NCBI GenBank assembly: GCA_034687125.1 | Contig: JAQGBZ010000026.1 | Coordinates: 1-64,000, forward strand | Source: Neelides folsomi | Taxonomy: Eukaryota > Arthropoda > Collembola > Neelipleona > Neelidae | DNA: 64,000 nt | Direction: 5' to 3' | Shown: positions 36,385 to 50,500 of the stretch, piece by piece | How positions within the stretch are numbered: position 1 is the first letter of the stretch | Layout of the letters: the number at the start of each line of letters is the position of its first letter | Notes under the pieces: generated by a model | Databases searched by the model: none | The model's input: only the letters and a program-made list of their open reading frames with translations | What the model was told of the DNA's origin: nothing | Made by a program: the position numbers and the translations under genes

Positions 36385-38542
36385 CTTCACAAATAAACCC
36401 AATTAATAAAATGATTAATCTCTCTCTCCCCAACATTCACTTATCCTCCAACTAATGGTATTAATGGTATTAGGGCCCAGTCGGTTAAATACGGATTAAA
36501 TTTAGTAAATAGTAATTAAAGTAATTATTGTTCCTCAAACTCCCCAAACTTTCTTCCCCATATTCATTCACATTCTTTTTGACCAATTCTTTTCATGAGC
36601 TTAATTAAATCCCAATCGTATAATTTTAAATGTAATTTCATTTTCGATTATAATTAATTAAACTTCATTTAAACTTCATAATAACATCAATGTTGAATCT
36701 TATAAATTGTAATGATTACACCAATAAATAGAAATTTAAACTAATCAAAATTGAGCTTTTCAAAAGTGTGTGTGTGTATACGTACGAGTTTAAACTTCTA
36801 AGAAATTTTATAAAATTAACTTAAATTTTAAATCAGAAGCATATTTATGTAAAAGTATAATTATAGCTAAACTTACTTTATGTACAATTTATAAACACTA
36901 GCAATTTAAGAATTGAGAACGCGGAGTTCATTTTTAAAGCTCTGCCAATCACTCGAGAAATATTTTTTAAAAAATCTCGCAACTGTTCACTTCAATTTGT
37001 ATTTAAAGCACCTATTAAGAATACATTCACTCCAAGTGAAATGCACTTTTTATAAAGTTCAACAGTACATTTAACTCCATTATATAGTAAAAAAATGCGA
37101 GGTCAAATGAGGGCATATGGGGTGAGGGGAAGGTCAACTTTTTCCATTCGACCTCCAAACCCTCTCATTTTTGCCTTACTGCTTCAATACACATTTCCTT
37201 TTTGGAAAAATCCTACATTAAATTAATGTTTATAGAGTATACATTCGCTACAAAAAAATGATTCTAAAACTGTAATATTTTTATATAAAATATGAGAAGT
37301 AAAAATAAGGAAGAGGAAACTTTTAACTTTTAAATTCTTACAAGCTATTTATCTTTAAAAAGCTTCCTTATTAAATTTATAATTTATTTTCTAGTTTATA
37401 ATAATAAAACTCTTAAAAATATATTTAAATCTATTGAAGAGAGAATAAATATAAATGTTCCTTAATTAATTTTAAAGTGAGCCTAAATAGGAAGAATTCA
37501 TAGAATTCGTGGAGTAATTAAGTAGACATTTCATATAATTACATATGTATTTATATTTAAATAGAAATACATTTAAATCTTCAAGGAGTAGAGTTGTACC
37601 AAATCATCCCCACTCTTTCTGAAATTTTCATAGTATTTTGATTAAAAGTACAAATTAAAAATATGGAAGAAGAGTTCTTGTAATGTTCAAAAAGAATGTC
37701 TGTAGAATTGTAATAAATGAAGAATCTTTCTTTTTTATATCTTAATATGAGAGAAATATAGAAAAGTAAAACTGCATTTGAGAAATTTTGTAAATATATC
37801 AAAGATTTGATAAAAAGAATCTCAAGCAACTTTGGCTCCAACTTGGATTGGAAGGTCATTTGAACTTCTTTTCAAAAATAAAAATAAAAAACGGGAATAA
37901 TGAATAATTGAAAAGACATTACATGTAATAAATAATTCAAGAGACTTTCACTTAAATCAGAGAGATTCTCAAGACATATTTAATAATAAAAAGAATTGAA
38001 TAAATATTGAAATTGGGCTCCAAAGTCTTCTCTTTAATTTAAAAGTTGAAATAAACAAGTCAACTCATATTGAATTTCCTAATATTTAACCCATAGTACT
38101 AAATATTGCAAAAAACTAAAAAGTCAGGATTTTTAAAGCTCTTTGTTCCTCTCCAAAAAATCTTCTCCAAAGAGTGAATGTTTGACTCTCAATGTAAACT
38201 GTGAGTAAAATATTGAGTTTCCTATACTTTTTTGTTCTTCAACTTGTGACCCAGGAAGTTGGTAATAAAAATCAGTCGAAAAATAATTGTTGTGTGTAAT
38301 AATTCTCCAGCAAATCGGTTCAAGTAACAAAGTAAGTGTACAACCGAGCAGTGTAACTAATTATCCTACCTCCTTACATAAACATACTCTCTACATCTCT
38401 ACAATTATAATAATAAAATCCAAATTAAATTATGAGCTCTTCCTACTGAATTCCTTCAGAGGGAGGTCTTGGGAGGAAATTGAATAGTTTCTAAATTGTG
38501 GGACAATCAAGTTGGTCAGAGGCCGGTTGGTAACGAGTAAAT
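36385..38542 (-). other. Alternative intron / 3' UTR of the short how isoform
   Basis: AT-rich DNA between the read-through stop (38543) and the Quaking-5-like exon. It is an intron for the long isoform and probably 3' UTR for the short one. A (GT)6 run lies at 36766-36777. No further exon is recognised. Confidence 0.5.
36766..36777. repeat. (GT)6 microsatellite
   Basis: Short dinucleotide run in the how 3' region. Confidence 0.8.
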
Positions 38543-41500
38543 CTATCTGGCGAATAACCCACCATGTTCAGGGGGATATTCTGCGAGGGAGAGGTACGTG
38601 GCGTAGTCGGCCGTGGTGTACGGAGATGCAGCGTAGAGGAGGCTGTCCGTCGATGACGTGAGGAGCGGCGGTGGACCTCCGGCCGCTGCAGCTGCGGCCG
38701 CCGCTGCTGCTGAGTGATTCAACCCGTTGCTCAACCGGTGCGGGGAAATAATGAGAGGAGCACCTGTATTCAAAAGACTCAAGTCAACCGTAAACCTCAA
38801 GGAAGAATTTAAGCTCATGGGACTTTTAAGGCGTAAGAAATGGGAAAAAAGTATATTTGAGTAAAACCGTAGAAACCTAGTGGTGTGGCGGCTCTGAGGG
38901 CCGTAAGTGGCATTTGTGGTGAGACCAACTGAGCAGCGGCAGCGTTCACAGCGGCATTATTCCTCGACTCCTTTGAGTCTCTATATGTCCCATTAATTAT
39001 GGCCAATTCCATAAGCTGACGTTTCTTCAGCTCATCTTCACCCTCAGCCTGGAAATCATAGAAAAAAAGAAATAATAAAAAATTGATCAAAAATTGAGCA
39101 AATAAACAAATCCTTAATTGTAATAAAATTAAATTATAATACTAAATATGCAAGTATAAAATAATACAAAGTTCATTCTTCTATAGGATTCATAAGATTC
39201 AAATCTTCTAATCTCAAGTGAGGTTGAGTCTATAAAAGAGCTGAAGGAGCATGTTTAAGAGGATCAATAGGGATGTCACGGCCTTTGAATAAATTAGACA
39301 AATTCACCAAGACTGAATTGTGAACTCATCCAATGAAGAGTCTCTTATTATGGAAAACTCCTTTGGAAGATTATTATGGAGAAAAAGATTCCCCTTTTCG
39401 AGGGTTGAGAAGGGAGGTTGCCTTTTACGGGCATCTCCCATGTAGGCGAGTCTTCTACCTGATTCATAAACTCGTTCTCCAATTCCCTCATGTGTACATT
39501 TCTACATGACTCGGATGGTATTGGCCAAATAGCTAACCATATGCTGCAGAGTAAGAAGACACTTTTGGGTCTTTCTCCACAATAATTAACTTATAGATCT
39601 CTGCACAATGGGCGACAAACAAGTTTGAAATAATGAGTTTTGCCCTTCTCAATTCCTCTCTTTTATCATAACATGAGACGACGCGACGAAGTGGAGACTT
39701 TGGAAAAAAACAAACCTTCCAACTCCACTTTGGAACCTTAAAAGTTAATGGAATTGGCAATGATATACAGATTCCCATATATATTTATAATAATAATCCG
39801 CCCTTTTTTCTCCATCTCCGCTTTGGATCAGTTTTATAAAAGAGTCGAGTGCCAAAATCAGATCCTGCAGAATCTCTTCCCTCTAATCAATTTTAATATA
39901 TGAAACTGTACAGACATAGGGAGAAGAATCCAAGAGACGATGTTGAAACATAATAAACTTGAATCACTTCTACCATAAATAAATCTGATGCGTCTTTCAC
40001 TTTTCCCTTCAAATCCCTCGCATAATTACCAATTAAAACTTAAATTGTAGTAAATAAAAACTTTATAAAAACATCAATGTTTTAAAACTTTAAACTAAAA
40101 CTGAAACTTACTCAAATAAACAAAAGATAAAGTATGAATAGAATGTTGATAGCTATTTGTTATATGGTAGGTATATGGAATATGGAATAAAGTAAGAAGG
40201 ATATAAAACTTCATCCCATTGTGCAAAATTTCTAAATCCACTCAATTTTGAATCCATGAAACGAATCAAATTGAAATATTGAATATTATAGAGAATATGA
40301 AAATCATATTCTCTATAATATAGATCATATTCTGTATAATAGTGCTTAAATTCAATTTACCGGTACGAGAAGTTTTTTCACTTCTTCCACGGCCCTTTGA
40401 AGTTTCATCTTTCCTCTGTTCTCCGTATCTTCTGCTGTGATTAACACATGGAGCTCATCATTCAAATGCTCCCAATTCGGTTTTCCCCGATTCTGCTCCT
40501 CCTACATGGACAATAAATCAAATTAAATATGAAACTCATGTGAAAATGGTCATTTCAAGCTTTTCAGAATACAATATATGATATATGAGTAAGAAGACAC
40601 AAGTCGAATTCAGCCCATCCAATCCACTTATATCGACCATTTAAATTTTAAAAATTGAAATTCATAAAGAAGGAAGCGGCAGCAAAACTTCTATTTATGT
40701 AAATATTGAATTTTTAATTGTAAAATTAATATAATAAAGACTCATTGGCATCATATTTTGAAGAATTAAATTGAATCATTATAAGCTGTTATTTAGACAT
40801 TCTAATTAATATTCCGTAATAAACATTAACAATAAATTAGGGTTATATTCCGATGAATGAATGTAGATTGGAAAAGGAGCCCTTTATGGAGTGTCGTGTG
40901 AAGTCGGATAATGGGAAGGTGGAAAGGAAACATAAATTTGTTCCCAATGTCCTCGACTTCCTCCTTCAATTCCCCATATATTTGCATTTGCAGTTAAGTA
41001 AGAAGAGGACGCGTGGAAGGTTGGAGGAGGAGGCGGAATGCCTATATTCGGTTCGGACGAAAATAACTCCCGCCCCGAACCTCCGGCTCTCTTCTCCCAA
41101 CAACATGGGAAAGACACCACACACACTCCCGTAAATTTCCTAAACTCCTTCGGCTCCTTATTTAATATCCCCCATTTCCTTAGAATAACCCAGACTAAAC
41201 CTGCAGAATCCAATCCTCATTCATCCCTCTCAATTTTTTACCAAACAGCTCCGGTTCCCACTCCAGAGGAATCACATCATTCCCCACATTCAATCTTAAA
41301 GACTCCTTTCGAACCTCCCTCATTTCCCTTAATAAACTCCCATAACTCAATCGTCTACTCTTTAATTAAAAGACATTAAACTAGATTAAACCTTAAAAAG
41401 TTTTTTTTATGAAATTCTCATCAGCTTTTCATCATCTTATAACATTTTTGAACTACAATACAAAATGATTCAGATATTTTATATCTAATCAATGCATCGT

Positions 41501-44500
41501 AAAAAAAGATACATCTCTCTTCCTCCTTCTCCCTAATAAGAGCTTATAAAAACGGGGTTCGATAATAAGGGCAAATGTCGAACTTCAGGAACTGCTTAAA
41601 GACATTTTCAAAGATTTTTTTCAATAAGAAGTCAAGAAATGTCAAATAGGGGAGAATAATGATGGGAATAAAAAGGAAGAACGTGTAAAAGGATTTTAAG
41701 AGAGAAAATGCCTTAAAAATAGAATTTTGTTTTCCTTCCACCCGCCTGCCGTAAGGCGAGTCAAAACAAGGGAGGGGAGCCAAAAAGGAAGATTCTCCTT
41801 CAACAAACTTTAAAAACCTCCCCGAGTGAGGGGGGAAGGTGACTACAGGTTTATTCCCCCCACCCCTCCTTCACTTGACTCCCACTGAAAGATGATGGAG
41901 GCAAGTGCTATGACCTACGGGGTAAAAATAGAGCCACACATCCAAACTCCCCTAACAGATTCGCACATCATCTCATTGGGTGACGGAGGGGCCTTTGAAT
42001 ATTTTTAAAAACCCTTTTCTCATATCTTTCAAATGACGCTAATCCTTGATTAATTAAGTTTCCCAATGAAGCAATTCATATTAAATGTATCCCAAAAATC
42101 TCACATTAAGAGCCATTTAAATTAATTCCCTCAGTTGACATTATTATTCTTTCCTATCGTAAATTCCTCAAAGTAGTAATAATAGGACAAAAAATAAAAA
42201 ATGGTCATTAATGGCTCAGACTTCAATTTAAAGTAGTTGAAATATTCCTTCCCATGTGCTCTCCCGAGTGAGCACATTTGTAAAACTGAGAAAAAAATGG
42301 GATCTTGAATAAATGGAGAGAAGTAGGCGTTGGGATTCGACTTCCTCTACTCGCACTTAAACGAAAAACAAATGGTTATGTCTGTTTATTTATCTCCCTC
42401 CAACTTTACCTTCTTCTTGTCCCGCATGGAGCCTTTGCCTCTCACCATGATCTTACAGCCAGTCTCTTGTTCCAACTGCTTCGCCGTCATTCCCCGCGGC
42501 CCAAGAATCCGCCCGACAAAATTAAACTATAAAAAATCATACTCATTTTTAAAAATCATTCACAGGCTTCAATCATGTCAGGGAGAAATGTCCCCGGAAA
42601 TGAATAATTTATAACTAATGGGCATAAGCGGTTGAGGGTGACACTTACATCTGGGTGTTCTTTAACTGGTACGTAGACTTTCTCTGAGAGGGTGACAACT
42701 GGACCGCATGGCTCGGGAAGTTCTAATGGTTCCGTCTTCACTCCTGACAGATGAAATAAGTTGCTCCGAACACGTGAGATTTCTGCAATTGAAAAACAAA
42801 TTGATCAAGACTAAGTAAAATGACAGCCATTCATTCATCACTATAAATAATATAAAGTTTTGCCCAATCCGCACTTCAAAACCATTCGAAATTCCATCCA
42901 CTTTCATATAAGAAATACCTCGTATAAAATAAACAATATTTTTCCTTTTATCAAACGAACGCATGACATTGTAGGAAATTAAACGCATAAAATAGAAAAC
43001 CAAATGGCCGTCCACGATCTCAGTCGAAAATCATTTCAAATACGGTTTATTTAAGGGAAAAGTCATTTAATAATTTAATGTCTCTATGTACAGGAGAACG
43101 CCGAGCTGGTGAAATAAAGGGAGATTCTCATAAATTGAGGATGATATGAGAGCATGAGTTGGCCAGTGGTTAGAAGGAGTGATGAATGGATTAAAAGAGT
43201 TTTTGAATGTAGGACAAATGCTCACAACTTCCAAACTGCATATTTCCCTACACATACGGTCATATGTACGTGTAGTAAAAGGAAATATTAAATGATAATG
43301 TGAATCTCTGTTCTATTATTCCATCCATCCCTCCCATATGGAGGAAGGTTATCAGGGTGAAAGCGAACAGATTTCACTTTCCATCAAATCTCCCATATGA
43401 CTCCGTCCACAACCAAAAGGGTAAACTAATAAAGAACTCATTTATAATTCCGCATGGGAAGATGTAAAAAACATTCGCTTATCACAAATTGTTTTTCCCA
43501 TCTCCTCAATTACCGCTCAACATGAGGAAAAGTAATTAGGGCGCTCAATTTATAAAACTTGACTTTCATTTCCATTCAAGACGTTGACTACCCTCCTTAA
43601 TTTAAATGATACACACTAGTTAAATAATCAAATCAACCCACTTGAACTCTTAATTAAGAATTAAGAAAAATACTCGAAAATTAACATATAAGTCATTTAA
43701 TACAAAATATAATCAAACTTTCAAAGTAGGAAGTAAGTAGGAAAAGTATATCTGCACTTTCTTTACTATAAAAATAATTCAATTAAATCTCAACCGGCAT
43801 TCCACAATCTCATAAAGAATAGCCGCTAGGAAAATCATTAGACCGACTTAATAAGAACTGTTAAAACCCTAATAAGAATCTGTCAAAAACGATTTTCCAC
43901 CGGCTGAGTGGCTCTTTTCACTCCACCGCCGAACAGGATAGAAATTAGGTAAAATGGCTGGAGGAAATTGGAAGACGTTTGTAATGAGAAACTCGGTCAA
44001 ATCTCATCTTCACATTTATGAAAATGATCTCCCAAATGAGGAAGATGCTAATAAAGATTTAATCGAAAGCCGGAACATTCTTCGAGACCACTATAATTAA
44101 TAAAATGAGTTTAAGCCACAATTCCCCGTTCCCCATCACCCTCCGAGGAAAGAATAGAGAGTGGGCGTTTAATTTTATAAGATCAAATCTCATTCCTTCA
44201 AAATCTTCCTCCAACTAAATGAAGGAAAAAAGAAGACTTGCAGAATAATTAATGTCCAAATAACCAATTCCCTAATAAACCCCCACATACGAGATGAGAG
44301 AAACGGATGAATTATGCTTCATGTAAGTTTGGTCTCCAGCCCCTTGAACCTCATTCGAATATTAATCATTCCACCCTATTTGTATTTCTCCTATGTGTCT
44401 CAATTCCTCTTTCGGCGCTCCCATTCATTAGCTCTATCTCCCCATAGATTCATTTCCAAATCCAAACACTCCCTACTTACATATATTTTAATATGTAAAA

Positions 44501-47500
44501 ATAGTCATAGATCATAACAAGAGCAAACCTATAAATAATTTAATAGCTCTTAGAACTCCCAAACTCCCAATACTATAAACATATCAAATAATGATGTTAT
44601 GAAAATCAAAAGTTCATTACAACATTACTAATAAAATATCAGTTGTAATTACGATCATTTATGAAGAGAAATATTGTTGCAAATGATACAAGCTCATTGT
44701 AAAAAGAGGAGATAAGGACCATATGTGAAGAAATGTATGTGGTATTCAGTATTAAATTAGCACATGCAATATAATTGAAATATAATCTACATAGACCATA
44801 TGAGGATCATTATGCGTTCTCAAATGTATTTTAATGGTACTTGAGATCATTTCTTTGAATAGGAGTTGTCCAAGTGGGGAGGATATATTGGTAAATGGAA
44901 AGATTTAAACTTTAGTTTTTTAATCTCTTTCAACCTCGTGGTAATAAAGAGGTTAAAGGGAGCAGGGTAAGATCTACATTTAGTAAATAATAATTGCAGT
45001 ATGGATCATGGGCAGAAGGAGGGGTCTTAATTGCACCTCATGTGTAGGAGGAAGAATGTGGGCGGGTTGGCAGGAGATGAGGAATTGGATCTCTTCTGTC
45101 ACTCACCCTCTCTCCCATCACGCACTTTCTAACTTTTTAAAGACCCCATCTTGGAATACATCTTGGATCGTACATTTTGAAATACTAAGCAAACCTCTTA
45201 GAAATTCCAACCAATGCCACAACGTCTTCGCACCCATGTCACATCGCTTTCACCCAGCATTTGACAAATTACCCTCAACTGCACTAAATTCCTTCTTCTA
45301 CAGATCACATACATACAAACATGTCTTCCCCAAGATCCTCATTTTCACTACTTTACAACCAAAATATAAAAGAGGAAATATAAAATTAAAATGTTTCAAA
45401 AACCACGAGTTGAATCTAATAAATTCATTTACAATTCCATAAAATTTATACAAAAGATAAAAGTTAATTTATGTTAAGCTTTATTTATTTAAAAGATACA
45501 ATTTACAACTTTACGTGTGAGGGAGTCAATGGCCATAAGTTTATCAAATTAGACCGTCGGTGGTTAAAAGAAGAGTTCACAGCCCAGAGATCTCTGTTTT
45601 AAATTGAACAAGTGGAAATACAAAGTGAAGAAACTCATAAAAGGAGTTTCGAAACAAACTTCTCTTCCTTATTAGCGGCCTGGTAATTGCCATTAAAAGC
45701 CATTAAGCCAAGCTCTCTCGAATACATCTGATAACTTTTAGGCAAATATTTGAAAACGAGATTTTTTAAAAGCTTGGGAGGATTCTTAATAGAAAATCTT
45801 AATAGAAATTGTCCTTCTGAGTCCTTCCACTTTGAAATCCATCTTCAGAAGTCTCGCCCATTGTCAGAACCCCCCAAATGCACATATTGCCAATTTTGAT
45901 ATATACCTACACACAACCCATGAAATTTAATTACGCTAAAGAGATTCGTAGAAATGGGCATTAAGGATTCTGTTCACTTAAACCTCAGCCGAACAAATAA
46001 TATTCATAAAATACGCCCTACGTGGAAGAATAAAAAGAACCACGGACGAAGATCTCTATCTTTCCCAAAGGTCTGTAAAAGGCAATAGGGAATTACACAT
46101 GTGTGAGGAGCAATTTGTACACTTCTTTTCATCTGTCAAATCCAGGCCCCATCATTTCGAATTTAAAAAAGCATAATTAAACTCACATGAGATGACTCAC
46201 ACCACGTAAATCATCCCTTGTTCATTTTAACGACCCAAGGACCGTATTTGGGTAAAAGTGGCGAATTAACCTTTCTTTTAAATTTCATGATTTTGCCAGA
46301 TTGGATTTAAAAAGGCCCTTTGACCAATCCTAATAAACTAATAACGAACCATAATGACTTAAACACAGACATTTTGTTATCGGCCCAATCTGTATTCATT
46401 CATAAATCCTTAACATTCATAGTAATTTCCAATTTCCCCTATAATAAATCCTTTCTAAAATCTTAATTAAATAATAAAATTGACAATACGAAATTATCAG
46501 GATTAAATTAATTGAGCGTGATGAAACACATGGTAGTAAATCCAAAGCTAGACTTTTTTTACCCATATAAATACAAAAGGTCCATTTAATGAACATTGAC
46601 AAAAATAGTTAAATTGAAAAGAACTGGTTACCAATTTGCAGAGCGGCGGCGAAGTGAGATCAAAGGAAATCGTATGGAAGGAGCTTAAATACAACAACAT
46701 TATTTATTTACGACCAACTGCCGCATCTACCCGATCATAAAGTGTGTCATCTTTTTTTCTCATCCCACTAATTCGCAAATTGTTACCTTTCCCCTTTCTT
46801 CGCCCATTAATAGGAGGAAAAGGCACAATTGAAAACTCCTCGTTATCCCACGTCCAATCACCATTCAAATCTCTTAATTCCTCCCGACTCGCAATGAGGA
46901 TTACTTTAATGCGCCCATACTACTCATTCATATATCGGTAAATACAAACTCATAAGAGAAATGCATAGGTACTTGTCAAAGTTAAAGTTAAATAGGAATG
47001 AGTAGTAGATGCATTTTTCAGGTCGAGCCATGACATTCAGCAAATACACCAAAGGCTCCGCAAATAATACTTCATTCACATCATATAAATTTCCCTTCTT
47101 CTTAACTTCATCTTTTCAACATCATAAGAATTTTTAGAAATACAAACATAGGGCGATCACCCTCCACCTTAGTTCAACATTTTATGAGCCAAACTTCCGC
47201 CATTTCACAAATTGCTTAAAAATAGCAAGACAAAAAACTTAAAATTATTGCCAAGTAGAGAGTTCAAATAGGCCATTTCAAATCCCATTTAATATTAAAC
47301 ATCATCAACAAGAGGTTTTTAAAATCGCTAATTATCAATTATAAAAGAAACCCATTATTCCATTAACACAAAAAAATCATTTTTTATGTCAACTCCACCA
47401 ATCTCTGATCTATGATAATGAAGTGTGAAAAAGGGAGTTTAAGAAATGTAAAAGGAGAGAAAATGACCCGGAGTGCATTTAAGTCAACCCAGATGAGCAT

Positions 47501-50500
47501 CTCTTAAATGAATGCTCGAATTAATGAGAGGTTAAAGGTCGTTGGGAGTCGTCCCAAGCTTGGGCTGTAGGAGGGAAAGATGAAGATTATGCATGTTCGA
47601 GACTTATATGGTCAAAAGGTTGACCACCAGAATCTTCCAAATCCCATGTAATGAGGAGTGACGAGGCGGAGAGAGAGGAGGCTTCAGGTGAGGAGATTCT
47701 CGACAAATACGGTCTTAAAATCTTTCCCTCCTACCTCCGCTCCGGCCCAATAACTCACTCCACAAATTACATCCAAAAGCCCTTAAATGGTCCAAGTGAC
47801 CATTAAATGAAGACTACAATGATTTATCCATTCTTTAGCCACTATTTGGATTACACCTTTTTTAATCTCCCTCCGGCTCCCTCATCGCATTCTCTCTTAA
47901 ATTAAACTTTTAAACTCTATTAACTTCTTCCAACTCCATTTATATCACAATTCCATTTAAAATACCGCTTCATCTCCGTCGTCATTATTATAGCTTATAG
48001 CTTTAATAAAGGTTTTTGCCAATTTGAAATCTCAAAATAAAATTGATAAATATGCCAGAGGTTGAAAATGAGAAATAGATTTGAATCCATCATTGAGTTC
48101 GCTATCAACTCACGATCCTCTCTCTACTTACTCATTCATTCATCACTCCTATTTACAGAGTCATAAATCACATAATGAGCCTCACCTCCATTCTCAACCA
48201 TAAGGATTCTTTCACCTGAGACGCCAAGGAATGAGAATTGTTGTAGGAAATGAAAAAGAGAAAAGGAACTGTTAACAAATCAAATGAACCAGAACGGATA
48301 CCAGCATATGTAGAATCATCATTCCTTCCCTACACCCTTTTCCACACCCACACACGACCATTTTTTTACATCGGCGGCTCCATTGTAAAGAAATTCAGTC
48401 CAGAACCAACTGCATACATTTGAATTTAAGACAAATGAGTTCCTATTTGGAATATCCCTAAATATTATTATTATTTATAAGTTTGCATTCTAAAGATTGA
48501 TTCAGAGATGCATCAAGGAAGAATTTCTTCCAACATTTGGCCTTAAGTATTCTGTGGGCCTCTTCACCTCGAGGAGACACTCCGTGTGGGAAGGAGTGCT
48601 ATTTTCCTATCATTCCAATGATTTCATCGTCATGCCATAGTGAAGTTGGTAATATGTTTTAAACCCATTGCCCAACATGTTCTCGGGCCCACACCTTTGA
48701 GCGAGAGACGGAGTGTGGCTGCAGTCTACCTGAATAAAACTATTCAATCCCATTAAACCTCCCAAGCAGCAGTGTGGAGGGAAAATAGGTCCGCCTGAGT
48801 CCTAAGACTATATTAACCAAACCGCAACTTGACCTCGCCCTCGTTTGAGGGGTAAATGACTAATTGGGTAATTCTTAAAGTTCGGAATACCCGGGTAAGA
48901 GCGGAAGGGCGGGTGGAGGTTCGCAGATGTTGGCGGATCGCGTAGGCTGACTCGTTCCATGGGGATAACTTTGCCGTGGTACGCCCATCCATCCCCACAT
49001 TCCCTATTCCTTCCTTCTCTCACATGGTGAAGGAACAACACCCTGACGATGATGAGGAGACCAAAAAACTCGCCTTCTCTCCCATACATCCATATTATTA
49101 CATATATCTTGTACATATACCATACCATTCGTCCATGGAAGTATGGGAGATGCATTTCCATCCACCCAACCTCGTTCACCATATTTTCCCTATGAATGCC
49201 AGGAAACGAAAGGGAACAAATCTCCCAACGCCCTGGATCACATATGAAAAAAAAAACAAGCTGGGCTAAGCAAAGCTCAAGGAACGACATCCAACCTTAT
49301 TTGAACCAATGGGAAATTAAATTATTATGCATACAAGTTCTGCACAAGATATTATACAAATATATTTCTCGTAAATTAAATCTGCAAGCAAAATACTCAG
49401 TCCGTCAGAAAATGTTTTATATCTCATGATACTCATGAATGTTATGGCTTTCTAAAACGACCATTTTGCAACAAATTGCTTACAAGAAATTTCATCAGCT
49501 CAAAAATACAGAAACGGCCCTCCATATAAAACCAGTCTTTAAAAATTATTAATAAATATAAAATACTAGATTGTAATGCTAAACTCATTTTTAGCTTGAT
49601 GAACAAATATGAAATAAATCTTTACTTTCATTAAAGGTTTCAAAAGTGTGGAGGAAGCTGAATAAATATATTATTCTTATAAGTATATTGGAAAATCAAT
49701 ACAAGTCAGACATTCTCTCCTGCATGAAAAACGGTAACGCTCCATCGTCATCTTTTTTTAAAACCATTTTCCCAACTACCCCGATTGAATTCCCATCAAC
49801 TCTCCTCTGTCGAAGTATGAGGTTGAAGAGATTCAGAGCTCGTTGGGTGCATAAATGAAGGGAAATCATAATAATCAATGGTGGGCCGTGCGAGAGCATG
49901 AATATCCATTACCGTCTCTTTACCACTCTCACCAACTCTCAAAAAAATAAAAGGTGGAGGAGGAATAGAAAAATTCTCAACGTGTTGATTCAAAGAAGGA
50001 CTCTTATTTTATACACTCTCTTTACAACTAATATTAACTTCATAAATACTACATATCTGTACATACACTCTTCAAAATACTCTCCGACATCTCCGATCTT
50101 TATACTCCGTCTCAAGACAAAAAAATTCCCAAGACTCTGTTCATTATACGTTCAAAGAGAAAGACATTTTGGGTATTTAAGAAGAAGGGAACCCCTTTGA
50201 GTCATTTATTATTTTAAATCCCTTCATCCCTTCTCCATGATCTCATTTCCTCCCTCACCGTCTTACTTAATATTCTTTTACAAACAAGATTATTCACTAT
50301 TCACATCCTCACATTGAGAAATCTCAACTTCCTTCTCTCCTTCAAGCTAAACATTATGGACCGAGGGGATTCATTTTCTTTAATTTATTCTCAGCTTCAT
50401 AATTTCCACTTCGATTCTTAAACCCTCAACTCAACGAGCATTAATTTGAAAAACATTTTTAAAACATTTTCTCTCTAAACAATGTTTAAAAGACTACAAT

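Noticed and set aside
45008-45442. 144-codon ATG frame in the how intron
   Set aside because: No recognisable domain, composition follows the intron, and there are no splice partners. Probably chance.
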